This document shows, piece after piece, positions 33,595 through 42,121 of a DNA stretch of 64,000 bases. The stretch covers positions 496,001 through 560,000 of the forward strand of contig CBDCNI010000001.1 of NCBI GenBank assembly GCA_965219175.1, in the 5' to 3' direction. The stretch is from JBBPZK01 sp965219175. Lineage in GTDB: Bacteria > Actinomycetota > Rubrobacteria > Rubrobacterales > Rubrobacteraceae. The notes under the pieces were generated by a model that saw nothing but the letters and a program-made list of their open reading frames with translations, was not told where the DNA came from and made no database searches. The first letter of the stretch is position 1, and every line of letters begins with the position of its first letter. The position numbers and the translations under genes were made by a program.

Positions 33595-34316
33595 GCGAAG
33601 AAAACGACAGGAAAAAAGGTATATTCTCGTGGGTCTTCGACAAGAACGAAGACGGCGAGCGGACGGAGATCTACTCTCCAGAGGAGGTAGATATGAGCGA
33701 GTTCGAAGAGCCGGGAGAACGCTCTTCCCACGCATTTACCGTGGAGCGGGCCGCCGGGGTCATAAAGGACTTGCCGTCGGACGTGCCGCGGGTCAGCGCG
33801 GTCCGGATAGTCCGCCAGACCATGACCGCCGCGGGCGTGGACATGGAGGACTTGAAGCGCTCGTCCGAGAAGCGCGAGGCGAAGCTGGAGTCGGAGATAG
33901 ACCTGAGCCAGCGGCGCATGGGCGAGCTAAAGGAGAAGACGCAGGAGTACGTCTCTTCTCTGGAGGAGAAGGTTCGCAAAGCGAAGCAGGACAGAGACTC
34001 CGGTGTCGCGAAGGAAGAGCAGAAGATCTCCCGGGCGCGCACCGGGCTCGAAGACGTGGACCTCGTCATGGAGTTCTTCGAGCTGCCGAGAGAAGAGGAG
34101 GCGGTCGAAGAGCGACGGAGCCGGGAAAAGAGCCCGGAGGCCTGGAAACGCCCAAACGCCCAGCCCGAAGGCTCCCCGGACGAAACTCCGGCGGCGGGTC
34201 TCTCAAGAGGAGACGACGACACGCAGATGATCCGGCGAACCGGTCCTCTCTCGCGGGACTCGGAGTCTGGCCGCGACGGCAATAGTAATAGAAATCGGGG
34301 GAACCGGGACCGGTGA
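33591..34316 (+). CDS. coiled-coil protein of the psp operon
   Basis: A 241-residue soluble, highly charged protein. Residues 40-80 could be a small folded region (HAFTVERAAGVIKDLPSDVP), residues 90-165 are a long coiled coil (REAKLESEIDLSQRRMGELK), and the C-terminal third is disordered and ends in an Arg/Asn-rich tail. ATG start in an ATGA overlap; GTGA overlap at the end. Not recognised; likely an adaptor in the same assembly as PspA. Confidence 0.62.
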   Translation: MSEENDRKKGIFSWVFDKNEDGERTEIYSPEEVDMSEFEEPGERSSHAFTVERAAGVIKDLPSDVPRVSAVRIVRQTMTAAGVDMEDLKRSSEKREAKLESEIDLSQRRMGELKEKTQEYVSSLEEKVRKAKQDRDSGVAKEEQKISRARTGLEDVDLVMEFFELPREEEAVEERRSREKSPEAWKRPNAQPEGSPDETPAAGLSRGDDDTQMIRRTGPLSRDSESGRDGNSNRNRGNRDR

Positions 34317-34798
34317 GTTTTCCGCGCCGCCTGGGGCGAATGGCCCGGGGCTTCGTGCTGGGCATCCAGGACGACGAGCGCTTCCAGGAGACCATCCGCG
34401 CCGGGCGGGAGCGCGGCGAGACCTTGAAGGAGACTTTCGGCGACGCTCTCGGCGCAGCCTGGAGGGGAGCGGCCGAGGAATGGCGAACCGCCGAAGAAGA
34501 CCGGGAGGAAGAAGAGCCTTCACGGAGCCGTCCGGGAGGACGCTCCGGCGAGTGGCGCGAGCGGGCGTCAGGCTTTATTCCGAGAAAATATTCGATGGAG
34601 GTGCTTGGCGCTTATAACAGGCTCGGCCTCGACCCAGGCGCTCCTGCGGATGAAGTACATAGAAAGCGGCGGGACCTGATCAAGCGCGTTCACCCCGACC
34701 GCTTCTCGGACCCGGACAAGCGGGCGCGGGCCGAGCGGATCTCAGCGGAGATCAACGCCGCCCACGACACCATCGTGCGCCACATGCCGAAGGGCTGA
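34313..34798 (+). CDS. J-domain (DnaJ-like) protein
   Basis: A 161-residue protein with a C-terminal J domain at about residues 97-158: LGAYNRLGLDPGAPADEVH, then the HPD motif at 127-129 in KRVHPDRFSDPDKRARA. The N-terminal 90 residues are basic and then acidic and partly disordered. J-domain proteins recruit DnaK and stimulate its ATPase. Linked here to PspA, it may direct DnaK to a membrane-stress complex. GTG start overlaps the previous stop. Confidence 0.82.
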   Translation: MSFPRRLGRMARGFVLGIQDDERFQETIRAGRERGETLKETFGDALGAAWRGAAEEWRTAEEDREEEEPSRSRPGGRSGEWRERASGFIPRKYSMEVLGAYNRLGLDPGAPADEVHRKRRDLIKRVHPDRFSDPDKRARAERISAEINAAHDTIVRHMPKG

Positions 34799-34801
34799 AC
34801 G

Positions 34802-35668
34802 GTGAAAGAGAGCCCATCCGGTAGCACGGAGAACCTGAGGGTGGACGACCTGATCCGCGAGTTCACCGCCGTTCTCGCAGACGACCCGAACACCAGCCCG
34901 CGCACGACCGAGTTCTACGAGGCAGACCTGAAGGAGTTCGCCCGTTTCCTGGCCGAACGTGACGTTACCGAGGTCGAAGGCGTCGGAGTAGGAAGCGTGA
35001 TGGGTTTCCGGAACCACCTGCTGGAGGAGAACCGCAAACGCTTCACCGTCTACCGCAAAGACGCCGCCGTGCGTCGTTTTCTGGACTGGGTCAGGACGAG
35101 CACCGAAGCCGGGCTAGACTTCGACCCGATAGAGCCGATGCACCAGCCGCTCGACCAGCAGATAACCTTCCTGGAAGAGGAAGAAGCCGAACAGCTTCTC
35201 TCTTTCCCGACAAACGTCCTGGACGGAGCCCGCGACGCCGCCGTGATCCGGCTGATGCTCGATACCGGCGTCACGGTAGGGGAGATCCGGGGTCTTCTAA
35301 AGAGAGACCTGGACCTCGGGACCGCCCAGATCCAACTCGGCGGCCCCGGCTCCCACCTCGCTCCCCGCGCCCGCCGTCTCTCGCCGGAGACGGTCGAGCA
35401 TCTCCGTCATTACCTGGAAATGCGCCGGGACGAGACGCCGGAACTCTTCGTCGGCCGCGCCGCCCGTCCCATCGTCACCTCGAAAGCTCTCCAGAACGCC
35501 ATCTGGAAACGCTGTGACCAGGTAGGAATGTGGCGGGTCTCCCCTATGGTACTCCGGCACACCTTCGCCATAAAGCTGCTGCGCCGGGGAGCCACTCTGG
35601 GCGAGCTAAAAGACGCCCTCGGTGTGCGCGACACGACGAACATCGGCGTCTACAAGAAGTTTGTTTAA
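34802..35668 (+). CDS. tyrosine-recombinase-like protein, probably catalytically dead
   Basis: A 288-residue protein with a SAM-like N-terminal domain (residues 12-105) and a tyrosine recombinase C-terminal domain. Of the catalytic set only Arg252 (in VLRHTF) and Tyr284 (in VYKKFV) remain. The first Arg of TGLR is Thr158 (TGVTVGEI), the His of HxLR is Met249 and the LGH histidine is Val275. It lies 3 bp after the J-domain gene in a tightly overlapping operon, so it was probably recruited as a DNA-binding or structural protein. GTG start. Confidence 0.75.
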   Translation: MKESPSGSTENLRVDDLIREFTAVLADDPNTSPRTTEFYEADLKEFARFLAERDVTEVEGVGVGSVMGFRNHLLEENRKRFTVYRKDAAVRRFLDWVRTSTEAGLDFDPIEPMHQPLDQQITFLEEEEAEQLLSFPTNVLDGARDAAVIRLMLDTGVTVGEIRGLLKRDLDLGTAQIQLGGPGSHLAPRARRLSPETVEHLRHYLEMRRDETPELFVGRAARPIVTSKALQNAIWKRCDQVGMWRVSPMVLRHTFAIKLLRRGATLGELKDALGVRDTTNIGVYKKFV

Positions 35669-35968
35669 TCCTTACGTTTGCCGAGTATAACGCGACACGA
35701 TACAACCATTGGACAAAGTGAGAGATGCGGATCTTAGGGGGGTACCGTGGCAAAGCAGACGCAGGGTAGAGAGGCCCTAAGCGTCGTGGGCCAGTGGCTG
35801 GGTAGCCTGTCTTTCACCTGCAGAAGTACGAAACTATAGGCATAGAGGTAGCCAAGACCCGTGAAGACGGACGCGCGGGTCGCGTTATCCTCATCCCGTG
35901 GGGAGCCGTACTCCCGCTCCGGAGGACTACGGAGCAGGAAAGAGATATCAACGATAAATAGGTCTCCC

Positions 35969-36103
35969 AAAGAAGCCGAACAACTTCTATCCTTCACTAC
36001 TAACACGCTCGATGCAGTCCGCAACGCGGTCGTCGTGCGAATCGTGCTCGCTACCGTGTCGGATTCAGCCTGGCGACGCAAGAGGTTTACGGTCTTCAAG
36101 GAT
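35969..36103 (+). pseudogene. rearranged fragment related to the recombinase-like gene
   Basis: Within the 516-bp gap 35669-36184, an open stretch encodes EAEQLLSFTTNTLDAVRNAV, clearly related to EAEQLLSFPTNVLDGARDAA of the preceding gene. It is followed by RKRFTVFKD, related to RKRFTVYRKD. In the intact gene these two segments occur in the opposite order, so the fragment is a scrambled relic, not a simple truncated copy. The rest of the gap shows nothing supportable. Confidence 0.65.
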
Positions 36104-36184
36104 GTGGAACATATAGCGCATATGCTTTGATCTTTTAGTGGCCTGCGAGAGTAGGGCACCTGACAAGCGAAGGGGAAAGCGGAA

Positions 36185-38278
36185 ATGGCAGCCGACAGTT
36201 CAGGTGCGCAACAGCAGGCCACCGATCAAGAATCCCAGGAACCAGAATCAAACGAACAGCAATCCAACGGTCAGGGTCAGCAGCAGACGCAGGACCAGAA
36301 TCGAGATCAGGCCATGGAAGAAGTGCAGGACGATAATACTCCGGTGCGGAAAGAGGACCCTCGCACCTCGGTCCAGAAGAACGAAGAGTATCGCTTCGCG
36401 GCAAACATACCCCGGGATCAAACCATACCGGAAAAAGAATACGCCGATTACACGCTTCATTACGACGAGGACGACGCGACATCCGGCAAGATACCGGACG
36501 TGTTGCTCGACGTGCCGGTGGTGAAGGTAGATGAGATCAACATTGAGGTGAATGACCTGCGGGCGAAAGTTTCCCTCTTTGCGAAGGTGCTCGACTTGGT
36601 GGAACTCTCCGTAGGTGTGGATGCCTACCTCGGCAGGCTCAAAGTCGTCATAACGGGCGTGGAAGCGCAGGCGCTCTTGAAGGTGCGCCTCGACAACGTC
36701 ACCGCCATCCTCGACCGGGTCCTCACCACCATAGACCGAAACCCGCAGATCATCGAGAAGCTGGTCGAGAGCGTGGGCTCCGCGGTAGAGGACGTAGGCG
36801 AGGGTGCCGGCCAACTGGTCGGAGAGGGCGCCAACGAGGCGGTCGCTGAGGTTGGCTCCGGTGCAGGCTCCGCAGTAGAAGACGTTGGAGAAGGCGCGGG
36901 AGAGGCCGTTGAAGATGTCGGTGAAGGTGCCGGCGAGGCCGTTGAGGATATTGGTGAAGGCGCTGGGTCTGCGGTAGAAGACGTAGGAGAAGGAGCCGGA
37001 GAGGCTGTAGAGGATGTCGGTGAAGGCGCCGGTTCTGCCGTGGAGGATGTAGGAGAAGGTGCGGGAGAGGCTGTCGAAAGCACCGGCGAGGCTGTTGAAG
37101 ATGTCGGCGAGGGCGCCGGCTCCGCGGTAGAAGATGTTGGTGAGGGCGCCGGTGAAGCAGTCGAGAGCACTGGTGAAGCCGTAGAGGACGTAGGCGAAGG
37201 AGCCGGCGAGGCTGTCGAGAGTACCGGTGAAGCGGTAGAAGACGTAGGCGAAGGAGCCGGCGAGGCTGCACAGCAGGTCGGCGAGGGCGCGGGCCAGGCC
37301 GCCCAGGATGTTGGTGAAGGCGCTGGGCAAGCCGCCGAGCAGGCCGGAGAAGCAGCCCAAGAGGTCGGCGAAGGCGCCGGAGAAGCGGCGCAGGAGGCGG
37401 GCGACGCTGCGGGGCAGGCGGCCGAAAGCGTAAGCGATACCGCCCAGCAGGCCACCGAGCAGGTAGGCGAAGTCGCGGAGGAAACGACGGACGCCGCCGG
37501 GCAAGTCACCGGGCAGGCTACCGATACCGCGCAACAAGCGACCGAGCAAGCCACCGACACTGCCCAGGAGACGACCCAACAGGCAACCGACACTGCTCAG
37601 GAGGCTGCGGGGCAGGCCACTGATGCAGCCGGGGATGCTGCAGAGCAGACGCAGGAGACCGCCCAGCAGGCGACGCAGCAGGCCCAAGGCACAGCGGGCC
37701 AAGCGGCCGGACAAGCCACGGAAGCTGCCGGACAGGCCACAGACCAGGCCGGCCAGGCTACGGATCAGGCTGGACAGGCGGCGGATCAGTCAGCCGAAAT
37801 GGCCCAGCAAGCTGGCGAAGCCGCACAGGAAAAGACGAACCAGGCGACCGAGCAAGCAACCGAGACCGCGGGCCAGGCCACGGATCAAGCCGGGCAGACG
37901 GCGCAGGGCGCCCAAGAGACTGCCGGGCAGGCGGCGGGTCAGGCAACCGAAGAGGGCGGCCAGCAGGCCACCGAACAGACTACGGAGGGTGTCCAGCAAG
38001 CCGCGGATGGCGCGCAAGAAGCTGCCGGACAGGCTGAAGAACAGAACACTTCGCGGCACACGGTCAACGAGGACGGCATCATCCTCGTGACCACGTTGAA
38101 CGAGAACGGGGAGGTAATCGGTGAAGACCTCGTCGGCAACGTCGAGGACCTACCGGTGCAGGAGGAGTACATAGACGATCAGGGACATGTGGTTAGCCGG
38201 GTGCAGGACGGGGCCGGAAACATCTACGAGCAGGTACTCGATGACGTAGGAAACATGATCGAGGTGCGAAGCGCCTGA
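36185..38278 (+). CDS. LEA-like 11-mer repeat protein with conserved N-terminal domain
   Basis: A 697-residue protein. Residues 1-60 are Gln-rich and disordered. Residues 103-197 form a conserved domain (DVLLDVPVVKVDEINIEV, GVEAQALLKVRLDNV), shared with the gene at 42774. Residues 199-395 hold 11 copies of EAVEDVGEGAG-type 11-mers interspersed with three EAVESTG 7-mers. Residues 395-625 are Ala/Gln/Thr-rich helical repeats (QATDQAGQATDQAGQ). Residues 630-697 have repeated short beta motifs (NEDGIILVTTLNENGEVIG). Periodicity resembles LEA group 3 proteins of desiccation tolerance. No signal peptide. ATG with AAGGGGAAAG site. Confidence 0.7.
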   Translation: MAADSSGAQQQATDQESQEPESNEQQSNGQGQQQTQDQNRDQAMEEVQDDNTPVRKEDPRTSVQKNEEYRFAANIPRDQTIPEKEYADYTLHYDEDDATSGKIPDVLLDVPVVKVDEINIEVNDLRAKVSLFAKVLDLVELSVGVDAYLGRLKVVITGVEAQALLKVRLDNVTAILDRVLTTIDRNPQIIEKLVESVGSAVEDVGEGAGQLVGEGANEAVAEVGSGAGSAVEDVGEGAGEAVEDVGEGAGEAVEDIGEGAGSAVEDVGEGAGEAVEDVGEGAGSAVEDVGEGAGEAVESTGEAVEDVGEGAGSAVEDVGEGAGEAVESTGEAVEDVGEGAGEAVESTGEAVEDVGEGAGEAAQQVGEGAGQAAQDVGEGAGQAAEQAGEAAQEVGEGAGEAAQEAGDAAGQAAESVSDTAQQATEQVGEVAEETTDAAGQVTGQATDTAQQATEQATDTAQETTQQATDTAQEAAGQATDAAGDAAEQTQETAQQATQQAQGTAGQAAGQATEAAGQATDQAGQATDQAGQAADQSAEMAQQAGEAAQEKTNQATEQATETAGQATDQAGQTAQGAQETAGQAAGQATEEGGQQATEQTTEGVQQAADGAQEAAGQAEEQNTSRHTVNEDGIILVTTLNENGEVIGEDLVGNVEDLPVQEEYIDDQGHVVSRVQDGAGNIYEQVLDDVGNMIEVRSA
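36778..37390 (+). repeat. coding tandem repeats, 33-bp and 21-bp units
   Basis: Tandem units encoding an 11-residue motif (33 bp) and a 7-residue variant (21 bp) inside the gene at 36185. Third-position differences between copies show selection on the peptide, not recent DNA amplification alone. Confidence 0.85.
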
Positions 38279-38320
38279 AGAAAGTCGGGCCGGACGCAAC
38301 GAACCAGAAGAGAGGTAGCA

Positions 38321-40039
38321 GTGGCTGAAGTACAGGGGAACGAAGCGCTTAGAAAGCTGGAGCAGGGCATCCAGGAGTCGAGGCAGATGGTCCAACACAG
38401 GTCGATGGAACTGGCTCAGGAGTATTTCAAGGATTCAGTCGACGAACTCAAGCTGAAGATAGAGGAGAGCCGTTCGACGTTGGAGGAGTTGCCGGAGCAG
38501 ATACCGGGTGCTGACGAGGGACCTTTCCGAACGCTATTCCTGGAGCTAATGAACAACTATACAGCTATCGAGGAGTCGCTCGACAGAGCCGAAAATAACG
38601 TCGCTAATTTGAGCACGGAAGAGATCACCGAACAGGGAGAGCTCGACGCGACGGACGCGGCCCGCCTGGAGGCTAGCAAACTGGGCGTGGACCTCATCGA
38701 GGTAGAAGGGACCGGTACCGACGGCCGCATCATCATTAGCGACGTGATGGAGGCCGCCCAGGAGAACGCGAAGAACAGAGCTGAGGAGTTAGGCGTGGAC
38801 CTCGAAGAAGTGGAAGGCTCAGGCTTCAACGGACTCGTCACCGCCGACGACGTAACCCGGTTCGCCGAATCAATGGGGATCGACACTGCGCAAGCAGTGG
38901 CGGATGACGAGGCTGCGCAGGCAGTGTTTGCCGAACCGATGGAAGCCGAGACCGAGCTAATTGTAGAAGAGGTCGAGATCGTGGAAGTAGAAGAGGCCTG
39001 GCCGACGATGGAGGCTGAAGCCGTACAGGTCGCGGAGGAGGAAGAAGCCCTACGGGCGGTAGAAGCCGAGGTCGCGCGGGTGGCGGAGGCTGAGGCCCTG
39101 AGGTTGGCGGCGGAAGCCGAGGCCCTGCGAGTGGCGACGGAGGCTGAAGCCGCGCAAGCGGCGGCGGACGCCGAGGCGGCGCGAGAAGCGGAAGAGGCCG
39201 AGGCTCTGCGGATAGTGGAGGAAGAGGAGGCTGCACGAGCAGCAGCAGAAGCTGAAGCTGCGCGGATGGCGGAAGAGCAAGAGGCCGCGCGAGTAGCGGA
39301 AGAGCAAGAGACTCTAAGAGCGGCGGAAGAAGCTGAAGCCGCGCAAGCGGCGGCGGACGCCGAGGCGGCGCGAGCAACGGAAGAGGCCGAGACCGCACGA
39401 GCGGCGGCGGAGGCTGAGATCGCACGAGCGGCGGATGCCGAGGCCGTACGGGCGGCTGCGGAGGAAGAAGCCGTGCAAGCGGCGGTAGAAGCTGAGGCTG
39501 CGCAGGCGGTGTTTACCGAGCCGGCGATAGAGGTTGAAGCCGAGCAGCTAGCGGAAGAGGAAGAAGCCGAACAAATACTGGAGGTTGAGGCCGAACCGGT
39601 GGAGGAGGAAGAGGCTGTGCAGGCGACGGTTGTCGGGCGGACAGGAGGCGAAACCGCGCAAGAAGCGGCGGAGGAGGCCGCGCGAAAAGCAGAGGAGGCC
39701 GCGCGGGCGGCGGAAGAGGCCGCGCGGATGGCGGAAGAAGCCGCGCGAGTAGCGGGAGAGGAAGAGGCCGTCCGAGAGGCGGGAGAGGCTGAAGTCGCGC
39801 AAGCTGAGATAGAAGCTGAGATAGGGCAAGTAGAGGAGGAAGAGGCCGCTCAAGCGACGGCTGCAGAGCCGGTGGAGGGAGCCACGGAACCTGGTAGCGA
39901 AGAAGAGGAGGGTGGACAGGCCCCCAGGGCCACCAATGCCGCCCTGCGTAAGGCCAAAGAGCTCGATGTGGACCTGAACGAGATACGGGGCACCGGGGCC
40001 AACGGCCTGATCACCGTCAAAGACATAGTGAAGGCGTAG
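38321..40039 (+). CDS. Ala/Glu-rich helical protein with three E3-binding-like domains
   Basis: A 572-residue protein. Residues 1-100 are a coiled coil related to the start of the protein at 40388. Residues 110-146 and 149-182 are two E3-binding (peripheral subunit-binding) domain-like modules (ASKLGVDLIEVEGTGTDGR; AEELGVDLEEVEGSGFNG). Residues ~190-530 are a long Ala/Glu helix with EAEAARxAEE repeats. Residues 537-572 are a third module (AKELDVDLNEIRGTGANG). There is no lipoyl or acyltransferase domain. GTG start with GAGAGG site. Likely a scaffold; function unknown. Confidence 0.7.
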   Translation: MAEVQGNEALRKLEQGIQESRQMVQHRSMELAQEYFKDSVDELKLKIEESRSTLEELPEQIPGADEGPFRTLFLELMNNYTAIEESLDRAENNVANLSTEEITEQGELDATDAARLEASKLGVDLIEVEGTGTDGRIIISDVMEAAQENAKNRAEELGVDLEEVEGSGFNGLVTADDVTRFAESMGIDTAQAVADDEAAQAVFAEPMEAETELIVEEVEIVEVEEAWPTMEAEAVQVAEEEEALRAVEAEVARVAEAEALRLAAEAEALRVATEAEAAQAAADAEAAREAEEAEALRIVEEEEAARAAAEAEAARMAEEQEAARVAEEQETLRAAEEAEAAQAAADAEAARATEEAETARAAAEAEIARAADAEAVRAAAEEEAVQAAVEAEAAQAVFTEPAIEVEAEQLAEEEEAEQILEVEAEPVEEEEAVQATVVGRTGGETAQEAAEEAARKAEEAARAAEEAARMAEEAARVAGEEEAVREAGEAEVAQAEIEAEIGQVEEEEAAQATAAEPVEGATEPGSEEEEGGQAPRATNAALRKAKELDVDLNEIRGTGANGLITVKDIVKA

Positions 40040-40045
40040 GGGTTT

Positions 40046-40321
40046 GTGAATAGGTCTCCGAGAGAGCGGCCTCCGGATATTTCCCTAACCGCCGGGGTGA
40101 AAGTCCGGAGGTTGCGCTTCGATAAGGTGCCGGATACAGAGACGCGGTTCCGGGGTCAGCAGGAGCGGAAAACCGAGAGCGGAACCGTGCGCGAAAACTT
40201 GCCGGAGGAGGTCGAGAGGGGTGTCGTCTACCACGATGCCCGCATCCGACTAAAGACCGTCGCGGAGGTCACCGGCCCGGATAATGCACGGACGGAGCGT
40301 GGATCGGGAAGATCGAGCTAG
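40046..40321 (+). CDS. small hypothetical protein
   Basis: A 91-residue basic protein starting at GTG 40046, 6 bp after the previous stop. It contains RRLRFDKVPDTETRFRGQQE and VVYHDARIRLKTVAEVTGPD, the second with strand-like alternation. Not recognised. Its position between two E3-binding-like proteins suggests the same assembly. Confidence 0.55.
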   Translation: MNRSPRERPPDISLTAGVKVRRLRFDKVPDTETRFRGQQERKTESGTVRENLPEEVERGVVYHDARIRLKTVAEVTGPDNARTERGSGRSS

Positions 40322-40387
40322 TCAGGCGGATGGTAGACGGGCGGCAACGGACAAACCACAGACAAACGTGTGGAAAAGGAGCAAGAA

Positions 40388-41218
40388 GTGAGCGAACAAA
40401 TACAGAATCTGACGCAGCAGATCCAACAGCAGGCCCTCGACAGCGCGAAGGGTTTCTACGGTGACGCGTTAGGCCAGGTCAAAGGCCAGCTAGAAAGTAG
40501 TCGCACGGAACTGGAAAACCTGCTGGAGCAACTCCCCGAGGGAGAGGAAGCCGCGAACGAGGTCCAGGAGCTGGTGGATTCCTACGACTCCATTCTGGGA
40601 GCCCTCGACGAGGCCGCCGAGACCCAGGGCGTGGAAGATATGGTAAACGGCGCAGCAGAGCAAGCCGAGGATACGGCGGAAGAAGCGGCGGGGGAGGCTC
40701 AGGAGACAGCGGAGGGCGCGGTCGAGGAAGTCCAGGATGCCGCCGAGGGGGCTGCTCAAGCGGCTGAGAACCTGGCGCCGGGTACCCAGCTACTGAGCGA
40801 AGCCACCGACGAGGAGGGGCAGGTCGTGCAGCGGGCCGTGGACGAGTCAGGGGACATCATCGAGACTACCCTGGACGAGGCCGGCGAACTACTCAGCGAG
40901 GACATTACCGGTAAGATCATGGACCTCGAAGCCGAAGGAGAAGAGGAGCAGGACGAAGAGGGAAACACGATCCGCAAGGTAAGAGACGAGTCCGGTAGCC
41001 TTCTCAGCCTGACTCTCGGCGAGGACGGCAACCTCCTGGACCTTGGTATCCTCGAAAGCTCCGAGGAGGAGACGGAAGAGGAAGAGGAGGGGCCGGACGC
41101 CACGGAGGCCGCCAAGCAGAAGGCCGAAGAGTTGGGCGTGGACCTTTCCCAGCTAGAGGGCACGGGGGCCGACGGCCGGATTACCGTCAAGGACGTTATG
41201 GGGGCCGCGCAGCAATAG
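40388..41218 (+). CDS. coiled-coil protein with C-terminal E3-binding-like domain
   Basis: About 276 residues. GTG 40388 is preferred over GTG 40370 because AAGGAG lies 6 nt upstream. Residues 1-135 are helical with phasin- or apolipoprotein-like amphipathic character (QQALDSAKGFYGDALGQV, GAAEQAEDTAEEAAGEAQ). Residues 140-225 hold repeated DESG/DEAG beta motifs (AVDESGDIIETTLDEAGELL) similar to the end of the 36185 protein. Residues 238-276 are an E3-binding-like module (AEELGVDLSQLEGTGADGR). Function unknown. Confidence 0.68.
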   Translation: MSEQIQNLTQQIQQQALDSAKGFYGDALGQVKGQLESSRTELENLLEQLPEGEEAANEVQELVDSYDSILGALDEAAETQGVEDMVNGAAEQAEDTAEEAAGEAQETAEGAVEEVQDAAEGAAQAAENLAPGTQLLSEATDEEGQVVQRAVDESGDIIETTLDEAGELLSEDITGKIMDLEAEGEEEQDEEGNTIRKVRDESGSLLSLTLGEDGNLLDLGILESSEEETEEEEEGPDATEAAKQKAEELGVDLSQLEGTGADGRITVKDVMGAAQQ

Positions 41219-41256
41219 AGAACCGGAAGCCCTTCGTCCAGAGCAAAGGGGATTGA

Positions 41257-41571
41257 ATGGACCGCCGCGACCCGAAGAGTACAGAAGCCATGATGCAGGA
41301 ACAGAAGCGGCAACTCGTGAAAGCCGCCCGGATGTATGCCATGTGCCAGAAGGCCGAGGTGGACAAGCCTCTGGAGACCACGGGCCTGGCCGTGGCGGCC
41401 TTCGAGGATATGCCGCTCAAACAAGCCCTCGTGTTTATGCGCTCCAACGAGCAGAACATCAAGGACCTGGCCTGGGCTTTCAAGAACTCGAGCACGGCGG
41501 AAGAGTTCGAGCAGCGGGTCAAGGAAATAAAAGAACTGCCGAACGGTGGGCCCAGCATCCAGGGGAGGTAG
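41257..41571 (+). CDS. small helical protein
   Basis: A 104-residue soluble helical protein with ATG after an AAAGGGGAT site. It reads QEQKRQLVKAARMYAMCQKA and VAAFEDMPLKQALVFMRSNE, with a single cysteine. No family recognised. The next gene starts 2 bp after its stop, so they are translationally linked. Confidence 0.6.
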   Translation: MDRRDPKSTEAMMQEQKRQLVKAARMYAMCQKAEVDKPLETTGLAVAAFEDMPLKQALVFMRSNEQNIKDLAWAFKNSSTAEEFEQRVKEIKELPNGGPSIQGR

Positions 41572-41572
41572 T

Positions 41573-42121
41573 ATGAGCGTCCGGGAGCAAGAACGGCGAC
41601 AGCGGCAGGCCGAGCGCAGGATGGACACGGCCATGCGTGAAGCGGACAAACACGTCCGGGGTCGCATTGAAGCGCGGCAGAACGAGGCCATGAAGAGGTC
41701 AGAGGAAGATATCAGGAGGATCGAAGCCGGCGACGTTCAGCCCCGGCCACTGCCCGGTATAAGGGAAGATTCTTTGGAATCCATGGGCTCGATGGAGTCT
41801 ATGGGCTCGATGGAGTCGATGGAATCCATAGAGTCGGCCGAGACGGTGAGCGGGGTGACCGGAGAGGCCGAGCCCGACGACATGCAGGAGAACATGCCTC
41901 TTCAAGAAGAGATGCCCTACGACGCCCAGGGCGCGCACGACGACCTGGCGCAGAGGGTAACCGAAGATACGGATTCCGATGGAGATCCGCACGAGCACGC
42001 CGAAGCCAAGTCGGGCGAGATGGCCCGGCAGATGACCGACGATACGGACGCCGAAGGGGACATGGCCGAACACGCCAACCAGAAAGTGGAGCAGATGGAA
42101 GACCAGTTGTTCGAGGAGTAG
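41573..42121 (+). CDS. acidic protein with SMESMG and DTDxxGD repeats
   Basis: A 182-residue protein starting at ATG 41573 with an AGGGGAGG site. The N-terminal 55 residues are a charged helix (REQERRQRQAERRMDTAMRE). Residues ~66-85 repeat SMESMGSMES-type units. The C-terminal half has two similar units, TEDTDSDGDPHEHAEAK and TDDTDAEGDMAEHANQK, which could bind cations. Not recognised. Confidence 0.6.
   Translation: MSVREQERRQRQAERRMDTAMREADKHVRGRIEARQNEAMKRSEEDIRRIEAGDVQPRPLPGIREDSLESMGSMESMGSMESMESIESAETVSGVTGEAEPDDMQENMPLQEEMPYDAQGAHDDLAQRVTEDTDSDGDPHEHAEAKSGEMARQMTDDTDAEGDMAEHANQKVEQMEDQLFEE

Noticed and set aside
34802..35668. A prophage or integrative element at the recombinase-like gene
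   Set aside because: No tRNA, attachment-site duplication, or phage genes surround it. Catalytic residues are lost and the gene is embedded in the psp operon.
36778..37390. Tandem repeats that might be a CRISPR array or minisatellite
   Set aside because: Units are 33 and 21 bp, contiguous and in frame, with no unique spacers, and no cas genes are nearby. They encode protein repeats.
36248..37714. A 488-residue open frame and other long frames on the minus strand opposite the repeat gene
   Set aside because: They mirror the codon-periodic, GC-rich repeats of the plus-strand gene. The plus-strand protein has a recognisable domain and a good ribosome site, whereas the minus frames have neither.
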